This document shows positions 55,115 to 63,437 of a stretch of 64,000 nt of DNA, piece after piece. Under the pieces are notes generated by a model, which saw nothing but the letters and a program-made list of their open reading frames with translations, did not search any database and had not been told where the DNA came from. Source of the stretch: Mesorhizobium sp. B4-1-4 (lineage in GTDB: Bacteria > Pseudomonadota > Alphaproteobacteria > Rhizobiales > Rhizobiaceae). The translations under genes and the position numbers were made by a program. Each line of letters opens with the position of its first letter. The stretch's first letter is position 1. Where the stretch lies: the NCBI RefSeq assembly GCF_006439395.2, contig NZ_CP083950.1:372001-436000 (forward strand), in the 5' to 3' direction.

Positions 55115-56206
55115 AATCGCATCACGAAGTGTATCTTCCGTGTTCTCGACTTTGCCCTTCAAGATTTCGGGATACTGCTTGGTCAGAAAGACGCGAACCT
55201 TGCACTCCAACGGGGATTGAGCGCTGCCAGCCTTCGCGGATCCAGACTGGCCCGCGCGAGGGGGAGCTTCAAGACAATCGAACACATCGCGGTGGCGCTT
55301 GTGATCGTACGGCAGCGGCCGGGGAGAAAAAGCTACCTGATAGCGACACCATCGATCGGGACGAACCAAACGGCAATTTCCGCGAGCTTTTCTGTTTTGA
55401 CGTCGCCAAGTGTTGACCAAGCGATGGCCAGCGATGCGGGGCAGATTGCTCGGGAATGGCGTCAGAAGCCCAAGAGGGCATCGGACACGTTCTATCGCGT
55501 TCTCGCGTGTACATCGCACAAGGCGTCTGACGCGTGCTTCGGCGCGGACGGCAGACAGATTGTGCAATAGCCCGGACCCTGTTCGCGACGAGTTGCGTGG
55601 CTCGAACTCCGGTGACAGATCTACTGGCGTTCGCCAGGATCGGAGCAACTCGGCCATCAGCCGTTGGGAATTCCGGCGGCTACGCTGCGCGTAAACGGCG
55701 TATCGGACACTCCAGAGAATGATTTCAAGGCTGTCCCAAGGCACCGGAAGGGATTTGCGTCAGATCTGACCGGCTCAAGACATACTTTTAGTCATTATTT
55801 CATTGATCACTATGCATTTCTTTTAGTTATACGCAACTCCTACACTATCTCTCGCCGCCAACCCTGACGGTGATGTCAGACAAGGAGTGGGACCACCAAC
55901 CGTTGAGAAATAAAGCCGTTCGACTGGTGCGGATTTCTATCGAGTTGAATTACGTGACGCGACCAGAATGGCCGCCAATACCGTAGCAACGGAGAGGGAG
56001 AGGGTGCTCGATCTCGACGGTTCGATGCGAGACCGCGATGTCAGGTCCAGTATGCCGAGCAACGTCTGCAACTGCGCTTGAGCCTGGCGCAGCGTGAACG
56101 GCTAGCCGCAACCAAATGCCCCAAACCCGAACCCTTTCAGGAGGCGGCCGTCGGAAGCCCTTCGAAGGGCGTCATGCCCTACACAGGGCCACAAAGGAGA
56201 CCAGCA
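55115..56206. other. Gene-poor region (1.09 kb), probable decay zone
   Basis: No convincing gene. A 213-codon minus frame (55103-55744) has no recognised motif and unlikely composition. GTCAGATCTGAC at 55759-55770 is a perfect palindrome. From 55781 an AT-rich stretch resembles the LysR-SDR intergenic region at 59490. The sequence after it shows an AAGGAG box near 55881 but no sustained frame. Probably remains of a deleted or duplicated operon. Confidence 0.4.
55781..55850. repeat. Diverged copy of the LysR/SDR intergenic region
   Basis: Aligned without gaps to 59490-59559. Identical blocks include CATACTTT at the start, TTTCA, TATGCATTT and TTTTAG, then TCCTA. Roughly seven of ten positions match. 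The outer CATA...TATG arms of the LysR-type inverted repeat are kept. No LysR gene or intact SDR gene borders this copy. Confidence 0.5.
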
Positions 56207-56409
56207 GTGATTATCACCACTATCCAGAACGACGGCTCCGGGCCGCCGACCATCCGAGAGCATCTATCCCGCCTCTTGAAGTTCATCTCTCTGTTTGCAG
56301 GAGCCACGATCATGACCCAATCTGCCCTTGCCGCCCCGAACGTCGTCAGCGACCCGAACATTGATCCGCAGGTTCGTTCGTTCCTGGAGCAGATCAACAA
56401 GGACCCTAG

Positions 56410-57402
56410 GTGTTTGATCCCGAGCTTTAATGGTGCGATATTTTCTTCCGACTGGAAGGATGGGTTATGGGACAAGTTCTGCACGGCCGCGCCACGACGA
56501 CAGAGGCAATCCGTCGAGCAATACAAAATAGTCAAGAGAGCCTGAGGGCGCTGGCCAGGCGCTACGGGATCGATCAGAAGACGGTTCGAAAGTGGAAGAA
56601 CCGAACCTCGACCGCCGATCTTCCGACAGGCCCCAAGGACCCGAAGTCGACGGTGTTGTCTGTGGAGGAAGAGGCGGCCATCGTCGCCTTTCGCAAGCAC
56701 ACGCTGCTGCCACTGGATGATTGTCTCAGCCGACGATCCCGCATCTGACACGCTCGTCCTTGCATCGTTGCCTTCAACGCCATGGTATTTCGCGATTGCC
56801 GCAGGTGGATGGTGACAAGCCGGCCAAGAAAAAGTTTCAGGCCTATCCGATCGGCTATTTCCATATCGATATCGCCGATGTGCAGACCGCCGAGGGCAAG
56901 CTGCGTCTCTTCGTTGCCGTCGACCGGACGTCCAAGTTCGCCTATGCGCAGCTACACGCGACGGCGGACAAGATGACGATGGTCCAGTTCCTGCGAGATC
57001 TGATCGCGGCCGTGCCCTATGCCATCCACACCATTTTGACCGACAACGGCATCCAGTTCACCAACCGAAGCTGCGACCGCCATGCCCCCCGGCATATCTT
57101 CGATGATGTCTGCGCCGACCATGGCATCGAGCACCGGCTCACCAAGATCAACCATCCCTGGACCAACGGCCAGGTCGAGCGGATGAACCGAACCATCAAG
57201 GACGCGACCGTCAAGTGCTTCCACTATGACGATCACGATCAGCTGCGCCGACACCTCGCCGACTTCATCTCAGCCTACAATTTCGCACGCAGGCTCAAGA
57301 CCCTCAAAGGCCTCACGCCTTATGAGTTCATCTGCAAAATCTGGAAAAAAGAGCCCGAACGGTTCAGACTCGACCCGGTCCATCAAATGCCGGGACTAAA
57401 CA
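56410..57402. mobile_element. IS481-family insertion sequence, about 993 bp
   Basis: The left end TGTTTGATCCCGAGCTTTAA (from 56411) and the right end, read inverted, TGTTTAGTCCCGGCATTTGA (from 57402) match at most positions and keep TGT...ACA termini. CCTAG occurs on both sides (56405-56409 and 57403-57407). This fits the NCTAGN target preference known for IS481. It carries one transposase gene, itself broken. It interrupts the alpha/beta hydrolase gene. Confidence 0.85.
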
Positions 57403-57407
57403 CCTAG
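56467..57407 (+). pseudogene. IS481-family transposase, frameshifted
   Basis: The first part (ATG 56467) has an HTH (NSQESLRALARRYGIDQKTV, RKWKNRTSTADLP) and runs to TLLPLDDCL. The second part, in another frame, continues QPTIPHLTRSSLHRCLQRHG and then the rve/DDE core: GYFHIDIADVQTAEG (first Asp), HTILTDNGIQFTN (second Asp) and NHPWTNGQVERMNRTIKD (Glu). The family normally reads DDCLYALQPTIPHLT, so about ten bases are missing near 56727. The element is therefore probably immobile by itself. The stop TAG lies in the target repeat. Confidence 0.88.
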
Positions 57408-58581
57408 CCCCTTCTGGGAACTGCCTCAGCCGAAGCCGCAGGAGATTCTGACGGGACTCCAGAACCAGACGCAGGTTGACATGTCCGGCGTCACCACGGC
57501 GGAGAAGACCATCACGCAGAACGGGCACCAAGTGAAGCTTTACGTCATGAAGCCTGAGAAGGTGAGTGGGAAGACGGGTGTCTTGCTCTTTATCCATGGT
57601 GGCGTTTGGATTGTCGGCAACTACGAGAACCATAAGCGCCTGCTGCGCGATCTGGTGGTTGGATCGGGCCAGATTGGTGTGTTCGTCGAATATACGCCGC
57701 TGCCGACGGCCAAATTCCCGACCCAATTGGAGGAGTCCTACGCTGCGCTCCAGTGGGTTGCTGCCCATGCCGGCGAGTTCGGTGCTGATGGGAAGCACAT
57801 CGCGGTCGCTGGCAACTCGGTCGGCGGCAATATGACTGCAGCCCTGTCACTGATGGCGAAAGATCGCAATGGTCCGAAAATCAGCTATCAGGTGCTGCTC
57901 ATCCCCGCTACGGACGCCAGCGTCGATACCCAGTCCTATCTGGACTATGGCACGGACCGCTTTCTGGCGCGCTCATTCATGAAGTACGGCTGGGATCTCT
58001 ATGCACCCGACGCCAAGACACGCGACAATCCTTACGTCTCGCCGCTACGCGCCACGCTCGATCAGCTGAAGGGCTTGCCACCAGCGCTCGTCATCACCGC
58101 CGAAAACGATCCTCTTCGCGACGAAGGGGAGGCCTATGCCCACAAGCTGGAGCAGGCCGGCGTCGACGTAGCTGCCGTGCGCTACAATGGTACGATACAC
58201 GATTTCGTGCTTCTGAACGCGCTACGTCATGTTCCATCGACGGATGCAGCATTGCGGCAAATCGCCGATGGCATTCGCGAGCATATCGCAAAGTAGAGGA
58301 GCGATCCGGGGCGACACGGTTTGTCTCCGTGTCGTCTCTTTCGCTAGATGAGATTTTGGTTGAGTGGTTTGGAAATCCATCTGGGAGATGCACTCAATCC
58401 ACTTTAGGCGGGCACTAGCCTACCCGCATGGTATGTGCACGACGAACGCCGACGTTATCAACCAGGACCTGCTGGCCTTTGTGAAACGCTACATCGCCGC
58501 GCGCTCTATCGGGCGCAAAGTGGGGATCCAGTTCTTAAGACGCGCCGAGGACGCGATTGCTGATGTGCCTATGTTTCTGCA

Positions 58582-59484
58582 TCAGACGGTCAATTCCTGT
58601 ACGAAATCTAGAAAGGCGCGAACTTTGGCGGAGACTAAATTCGACGCATGATGATAGGCATAAAGAGGGAAAGTCTCGTCTACCCAGTCCGGAAGCAACT
58701 GGACAACTCGCCCCTCCGAGAGCAGATCTTTGACATAGAGCTCCAGCAATTGCGCGATGCCAACTCCCCCGACGCAAGCCCCAACTAAGGAGGCTGTGTC
58801 GTTGACCATCAGCCGCCCGGGAGCCTCGAATGGAACAACTTCCCGGCCTCGCTGAAACTCCCACTCAAAGGGACGCCCCGTCGTCGGATCGCGGATTAAT
58901 ATGCATTGATGTCCTTTCTCCAAATCCCTCGGATGCTTGGGCTCGCCTCGGCGCGCAAGATAGGCGGTGGAAGCACACGTTAGGACACGCGTTTCGAGCA
59001 ATAACCTAGCTTTTAGGGAAGAGGACTCTGGTTCTCCGAAACGGATCGCGACGTCGAAGCCGTCTGCGACCAGATCGCCCATTCTGTCGCGCACACTTAT
59101 TTCGACGGAAAGATCAGGGAAACGGTCAAGGAATTCGTTCATTCGCCGCGCTAATATATAGTGACCGAATGTACCATCCGTGTTGACTCTTAGCCGCCCT
59201 CGAACAACCGCCTTTGACCCGCTGGCCGTCACTGATGCATCCTCGATGCCGGCGAGAAGTGGCGCGATTGCTTCATAGAAGCGCCGACCTTCGTCAGTTA
59301 GCGAGATAGCACGAGAGGTGCGATTGAAGATTCGGATGCCGACCCGCTCCTCTAGGCGAGCTACGGCGCGACTCACCGCGGGCTGAGTTAGGCCCATGGC
59401 TTCGCCTGCTCGGGCGAAACTGCCAGCCTCGACCACGGCTGAGAGAACGCCGACCCCGCTCAGCAATCTAGTGTCGAAAGCCAT
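58582..59484 (-). CDS. LysR family transcriptional regulator
   Basis: A 300-residue LysR protein, ATG 59484. HTH at ~8-65 (AVVEAGSFARAGEAMGLTQP, AVSRAVARLEERVGIRIFNR). Effector domain from VRGRLRVNTDGTFGHYILAR onward, with FDVAIRFGEPESSSLKARLL. It diverges from the first SDR gene; an inverted repeat immediately before its start is the probable binding site. The gap 58297-58581 between this gene and the hydrolase holds no gene I can support. Confidence 0.93.
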   Translation of the reverse strand: MAFDTRLLSGVGVLSAVVEAGSFARAGEAMGLTQPAVSRAVARLEERVGIRIFNRTSRAISLTDEGRRFYEAIAPLLAGIEDASVTASGSKAVVRGRLRVNTDGTFGHYILARRMNEFLDRFPDLSVEISVRDRMGDLVADGFDVAIRFGEPESSSLKARLLLETRVLTCASTAYLARRGEPKHPRDLEKGHQCILIRDPTTGRPFEWEFQRGREVVPFEAPGRLMVNDTASLVGACVGGVGIAQLLELYVKDLLSEGRVVQLLPDWVDETFPLYAYHHASNLVSAKVRAFLDFVQELTV

Positions 59485-59488
59485 ATAG

Positions 59489-59524
59489 GCATACTTTCAG
59501 TTATCCTTTCAGTGAAAGTTATGC
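59489..59524. promoter_or_regulatory. Inverted repeat GCATACTTTCA ... TGAAAGTTATGC, probable LysR box
   Basis: GCATACTTTCA (59489-59499) mirrors TGAAAGTTATGC (59513-59524) with one spacing difference. The region is AT-rich, lies 5 bp before the LysR start and 82 bp before the SDR start. A diverged copy exists at 55781. Likely operator of the adjacent LysR protein. Confidence 0.6.
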
Positions 59525-59605
59525 ATTTTTTTTAGCCTCACTCAAGTCCTAGATTGCTCCCGGCCACCGCCTTTGATGGCGATGCAAGACATGAAGGAGC
59601 AACAC

Positions 59606-60343
59606 ATGAGCAAGACTGGAAAGGTTGCACTAATCACCGGCTCATCGCGCGGTATCGGTGCAGAACTCGCCCTTCACCTCGCGATGAACGGGTTTAAGAT
59701 CGTCGTGAATTATGCTGGCAGTGCGGGTCCAGCCCGGGAAGTTGCCGACAAGATTGCAGCGTCGGGCGGCGAAGCGATCGTCGCACAGGCTGACGTCGCC
59801 AATCCCGCGGCGGTCATCGCTATGTTCGACGCGGCCGAGAATGCCTTTGGCGGGGTCGATGTTGTCGTCAACTGTGCCGGCATCCTGAAGCTCGCTAAAA
59901 TCGCCGACCTCGACGACAAGACATTCGACCAGACCATCGCAATCAATCTAAAGGGCACGTTCAACGTCTGCCGTGAAGCGGCAAAGCGCTTGCGAGTCGG
60001 TGGACGCATTATCAATTTCTCATCCAGTGTCATCGGCGCTCGCCTGCCGACCTATGGGGTTTATATCGCTACCAAGGCCGCTGTCGAAGGCCTGACCCAG
60101 GTCTTAGCTCAGGAAATGCGCGGCCGCGGCATCAGTGTGAACGCGATCGCGCCCGGTCCTGTCGCCACTGACCTCTTCCTGAGCGGAAAGAGCCCGGAAC
60201 TCATCGATCACATGGCGAAGATGAATCCGCTCGAACGTCTCGGCCAGCCCCAGGATATTGCGCGCGTCGTCGGCTTTCTCGCTGGCCCTGAGGGCGGCTG
60301 GATCAACGGCCAGACGATTCGCGCGAACGGCGGAATGTGCTGA
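59606..60343 (+). CDS. Short-chain dehydrogenase/reductase
   Basis: I choose the ATG at 59606 after GAAGGAGCAACAC; 245 residues. Cofactor motif ALITGSSRGIGAELALHLAM, structural NCAGILKLAK (NAG-type), catalytic Ser in NFSSSVIGARL, and Tyr/Lys in YGVYIATKAAVEG. The C-terminal RLGQPQDIARVVGFLAGPEG and GQTIRANGGMC are typical of classical FabG-like SDRs. It is probably induced through the divergent LysR protein. A second SDR follows 48 bp downstream. Confidence 0.95.
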   Translation: MSKTGKVALITGSSRGIGAELALHLAMNGFKIVVNYAGSAGPAREVADKIAASGGEAIVAQADVANPAAVIAMFDAAENAFGGVDVVVNCAGILKLAKIADLDDKTFDQTIAINLKGTFNVCREAAKRLRVGGRIINFSSSVIGARLPTYGVYIATKAAVEGLTQVLAQEMRGRGISVNAIAPGPVATDLFLSGKSPELIDHMAKMNPLERLGQPQDIARVVGFLAGPEGGWINGQTIRANGGMC

Positions 60344-60391
60344 CGGGAACCCCCTCAAGCTTATCCCCACTCACTGTCTAGGAGCCTCACC

Positions 60392-61291
60392 ATGAAAGAA
60401 GTGATCCTTGTCACCGGCGCATCTAGCGGCTTCGGCCTGCTGTCCGCCCGAGCACTCGCTCAAGCGGGCCACACGGTCTACGCTTCAATGCGGGAGACCA
60501 CCGGGCGCAACGCGCCGCGAGTTGCAGAGGTTGAGGCTTATGCAAAGGAGTTGGGCGTCGACCTGAGGACGGTCGAGCTTGACGTCAGTTCTGATCCGTC
60601 CGTGGCCGCCGGGGTTACCAAGATAATCGCGGACAATGGCCGGCTCGACGTTATCGTGCATAACGCTGGCCATATGGTGTTTGGACCAGCAGAGGCCTTC
60701 ACGCCGGAGCAATATGCTGAACTATATGACATCAACGTTCTTTCGACGCAGCGCATCAACCGGGTGGCGTTGCCGCAGCTTCGCAAACAGGGGCGTGGCC
60801 TGTTGGTCTGGGTTTCGTCCTCATCCACGCGCGGTGGGACACCGCCGTTTCTAGCACCGTATTTCGCCGCCAAAGCTGCTATGGATTCGCTCGCTGTATC
60901 CTATGCGAGCGAAGTCGCACGCTGGGGCGTTGAAACCTCAATCGTGGTTCCGGGCGCCTTCACCAAGGGCACTAACCACTTCGCTCATTCTGGCACGCCA
61001 GCCGATAAAGGCGTGGTCGCGGCCTATGAGAGCGGCCCTTATGCGGGGGTCGCTGACCAGGCGCTGAAAGGTTTGGCCGCATTGGAACCCGCAGACGCCG
61101 ATGCCTCGGCTGTCGCAATAGCAATTGCCGACGTCGTGAATGCGCCGTTCGGAAAACGGCCCTATCGCGTCTTCGTTGATCCCTCACAGGATGGGGCAGA
61201 AGAAGTGTTCAGGATCGGCGATCGCATGCGCCGCGAGATGTTTCGAAACATCGGTCTCAAAGATCTTCTCGCTCCACACATTAACGGTTGA
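60392..61291 (+). CDS. Short-chain dehydrogenase/reductase
   Basis: A 299-residue SDR, ATG 60392 after TAGGAGCCTCACC. Cofactor motif ILVTGASSGFGLLSARALAQ, VIVHNAGHMVFGP, catalytic Ser in LVWVSSSSTRGGTPP, and Tyr/Lys in APYFAAKAAMDSLAVSYASE. It differs from the preceding SDR in length and in its C-terminal part (FGKRPYRVFVDPSQDGAEEV). The tandem SDRs presumably act on related carbonyl substrates. Substrate unknown. Confidence 0.94.
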   Translation: MKEVILVTGASSGFGLLSARALAQAGHTVYASMRETTGRNAPRVAEVEAYAKELGVDLRTVELDVSSDPSVAAGVTKIIADNGRLDVIVHNAGHMVFGPAEAFTPEQYAELYDINVLSTQRINRVALPQLRKQGRGLLVWVSSSSTRGGTPPFLAPYFAAKAAMDSLAVSYASEVARWGVETSIVVPGAFTKGTNHFAHSGTPADKGVVAAYESGPYAGVADQALKGLAALEPADADASAVAIAIADVVNAPFGKRPYRVFVDPSQDGAEEVFRIGDRMRREMFRNIGLKDLLAPHING

Positions 61292-61358
61292 AAGACCACT
61301 GCGGCACACGCCTTCGCATCCGCCGCTCGGCGGCGACCGAGAGCGGGACATGAGGACA

Positions 61359-62333
61359 TTAGCTTAATGCCGCGCCCATCCGCTTGGAAATCGAAACGAT
61401 CCATGCGCGCAGTTCCGGACCGAAGGGCTTTTGCAAGGCTGCACGGTCCCAGGCAAGAAAATAGGCCTGAGATAATTTTAGCCGCTGATCGAAAGGGACA
61501 ATGAGCCGGCCGGACGCGATATCCTCGGCGGCCATCGAAAGTTGCGCCAGCACTATGCCCCTTCCGTTCGTCGCGGCATCGATCGCGGCGCTCGACAAGG
61601 AGAAGGCGACTTCGCCCGAAACCTTTCGGTACGATGCCCCGATGCTTGCGGCCCATTCCGCCCAACCTGGCGGCGAGCGGTGGTCGCGGGCCCACTCTAT
61701 GCTGAGAAGCGGCAGATCGAGAATGTCGGCGGGTTTGCGCACAGGATGCTTTGCGAGCAGCGCTGGCGAGCATGCCGGCACCACCCAATCCGTGAACAGT
61801 TCGGTGTAGTGGTTGAAATCACGATACTTGTCACCGTAGGAAATACGGAAGTCGAACTCTTCTGTGTCCAATCGGGGCTCTGTCTCGGCGCCAACCAGGC
61901 GCACCGTCGCGCCGGCATGGCTGGCCTGCCAATCCAGCAGTTGCGGGCCGATCCATTTGCTGGCCAGTGATGGCAGGCAGGAGATGGTCAAAGTGTCCGC
62001 GGAGCGGGCCCGTTCGATGACATCCTGAGCCTCGCGAATCTGTTCGAATCCGACGGAAACCGCTGCGTGATAGACACGGCCCAACGCCGTGAGGGCCACG
62101 CTCCTGCCGCGCCGTTCCAACAGCCTCGCCTCCAGGGCATCTTCGGCCTTGCGTATCTGTTGGCTGACCGCGCCGACCGACACTCCAAGCTCGTTTGCCG
62201 CGGCGGTCACGCTGCCGCACCTGCCGAAAGCCTCGAAGGCCTGTATCGCACGCAACGGGGGCGTCTTGTTCACCTGGGCAACGATCCTGGGGTCAGCTTG
62301 ATTTAGTTTTTCTAAAATAGAACGCAGATGCAA
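61359..62333 (-). CDS. LysR family regulator, GcvA-like
   Basis: A 324-residue frame starting at ATG 62333; a start near residue 20 (VNKTPPLRAIQAFEAFGRCG) would match most family members better. HTH: GSVTAAANELGVSVGAVSQQ, IRKAEDALEARLLERRGRSV. Effector domain: LTISCLPSLASKWIGPQLLD, DTEEFDFRISYGDKYRDFNH. The divergent neighbour is the Rieske oxygenase gene 63 bp away, its probable target. It converges with the second SDR gene. Confidence 0.92.
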   Translation of the reverse strand: MHLRSILEKLNQADPRIVAQVNKTPPLRAIQAFEAFGRCGSVTAAANELGVSVGAVSQQIRKAEDALEARLLERRGRSVALTALGRVYHAAVSVGFEQIREAQDVIERARSADTLTISCLPSLASKWIGPQLLDWQASHAGATVRLVGAETEPRLDTEEFDFRISYGDKYRDFNHYTELFTDWVVPACSPALLAKHPVRKPADILDLPLLSIEWARDHRSPPGWAEWAASIGASYRKVSGEVAFSLSSAAIDAATNGRGIVLAQLSMAAEDIASGRLIVPFDQRLKLSQAYFLAWDRAALQKPFGPELRAWIVSISKRMGAALS

Positions 62334-62396
62334 GCCCTATGTCGCCCCAAGCTCGCACGATATTCGTTTTCGTGTTCACAAGCTGGGGAGGACGCC

Positions 62397-63437
62397 ATGT
62401 TTCTTCGAAACTGCTGGTACGTTGCCGCATGGGATCATGAGGTCGCCGACCGGCTGGTGCCAACCCAAATCCTCGGCGAGGACATTGTCCTCTACCGACG
62501 GACCGATGGGCAGGTGGCGGCGCTCGAAGACGCATGTCCGCATCGCAAGCTGCCTTTGTCCATGGGCCGCATCAAGGGCGACACGGTCGAATGCGGCTAT
62601 CACGGCCTGACCTTCGACAGCACGGGAACCTGCACGCGTGTGCCGGGCGCGGAAAAGATACCGCATGTCGCGTGCGTCCGCTCCTATCCGATCGCCGAAC
62701 GCTACGGACTGCTCTGGATATGGATGGGCGAGGCGGCCAAGGCCGATCCCGCCTTGATTTTCGAGGTCGACCACTGGGGCGATCCGGCATGGGGCGTCAA
62801 CCGCGGCGAGTCGATGTCGCTGGATTGCAATTATCTCTACATGACCGATAATTTGCTCGATCCCTCGCATGTGTCATGGGTCCACCAATCTTCCTTCGGC
62901 GGCGTCCAGGCCATGGAGGATGCGCCGCTCGAAACGACGGTCGGCGCGGACGGTGTGACCGTGTGGCGCTGGGTGGTCGATGCCGAGCCGGCGCCCTTCT
63001 ATGCGCCCTTTCTCAAATTCAGCGGCAAATGCGACCGCAAGCAGCACTATGAGGTGCGTTACCCCTCAAACGCGATCATCAAGGCGATCTTCGTGCCGGC
63101 CCGCACTGGCGGCGAGGGCAAGCCGCTGCACGAGGATGTGTTCCTCATGGACAGCTACAACTTCATGACGCCGGTCGATGAGAACCAGACGAAATACTAC
63201 TGGTTCCAGATGCGCAATTTCGCGCCCGACGACCTGGAGGTTTCGCGCCAGTTCGCCACATCCGTGCGTGGCGCCTTCGACGAGGATCGCGTCGTGCTCA
63301 ATGCCGTGCACAAGGGCATGGCGAACAAGCACACACCCAATCTCGATCTGAAGATCGACGTCGGGCCGCTGCGCTTCCGTCGCAACCTCGCCAAGCTGAT
63401 CGCAAGCGAGAGCCAGGAATTGGCGGCCGCCGAATGA
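62397..63437 (+). CDS. Rieske non-heme iron oxygenase (VanA-like, aromatic O-demethylase type)
   Basis: I use the ATG at 62397 after GGGGAGGACGCC; 346 residues. N-terminal Rieske domain: DACPHRKLPLSMGRIKGDTV (C-x-H) and ECGYHGLTFDSTG (C-x2-H). Catalytic Fe ligands in YMTDNLLDPSHVSWVHQSSF (Asp, His, His). Length and the FLRNCWYVAAWDHEV start match the vanillate O-demethylase oxygenase group, which demethylates or hydroxylates phenoxy compounds. It overlaps the reductase gene by ATGA. Actual substrate unknown. Confidence 0.92.
   Translation: MFLRNCWYVAAWDHEVADRLVPTQILGEDIVLYRRTDGQVAALEDACPHRKLPLSMGRIKGDTVECGYHGLTFDSTGTCTRVPGAEKIPHVACVRSYPIAERYGLLWIWMGEAAKADPALIFEVDHWGDPAWGVNRGESMSLDCNYLYMTDNLLDPSHVSWVHQSSFGGVQAMEDAPLETTVGADGVTVWRWVVDAEPAPFYAPFLKFSGKCDRKQHYEVRYPSNAIIKAIFVPARTGGEGKPLHEDVFLMDSYNFMTPVDENQTKYYWFQMRNFAPDDLEVSRQFATSVRGAFDEDRVVLNAVHKGMANKHTPNLDLKIDVGPLRFRRNLAKLIASESQELAAAE

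Larger units (their letters stand above)
56207..58296 (+). pseudogene. Exported alpha/beta hydrolase gene split by an IS481-family element
   Basis: Start GTG 56207 after AAAGGAGACCAGCA; signal peptide ~18-45 ending QSALAAP. The 5' part reads SDPNIDPQVRSFLEQINKDP and stops at the insertion. The 3' part resumes SPFWELPQPKPQEILTGLQN and continues through ILFIHGGVWIVGNYENHK-like oxyanion sequence (HGGVW), nucleophile elbow VAGNSVGGNM, VITAENDPLRDEG and a terminal His in GTIHDFVLLNAL. Joining 56207-56409 with 57408-58296 gives a continuous 363-residue frame. An ATG at 57481 heads the intact catalytic part, which might be made without export. The family is the Aes/HSL-type esterase. Confidence 0.85.

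Noticed and set aside
55103..55744. 213-codon minus frame in the gap after the V4R-like gene
   Set aside because: No ribosome site, no recognisable motif and high Arg content. It could hold worn gene fragments, but I cannot support a gene.
58364..58651. 95-codon plus frame between the split hydrolase and the LysR gene
   Set aside because: It overlaps the LysR 3' end, has no ribosome site and matches no family.
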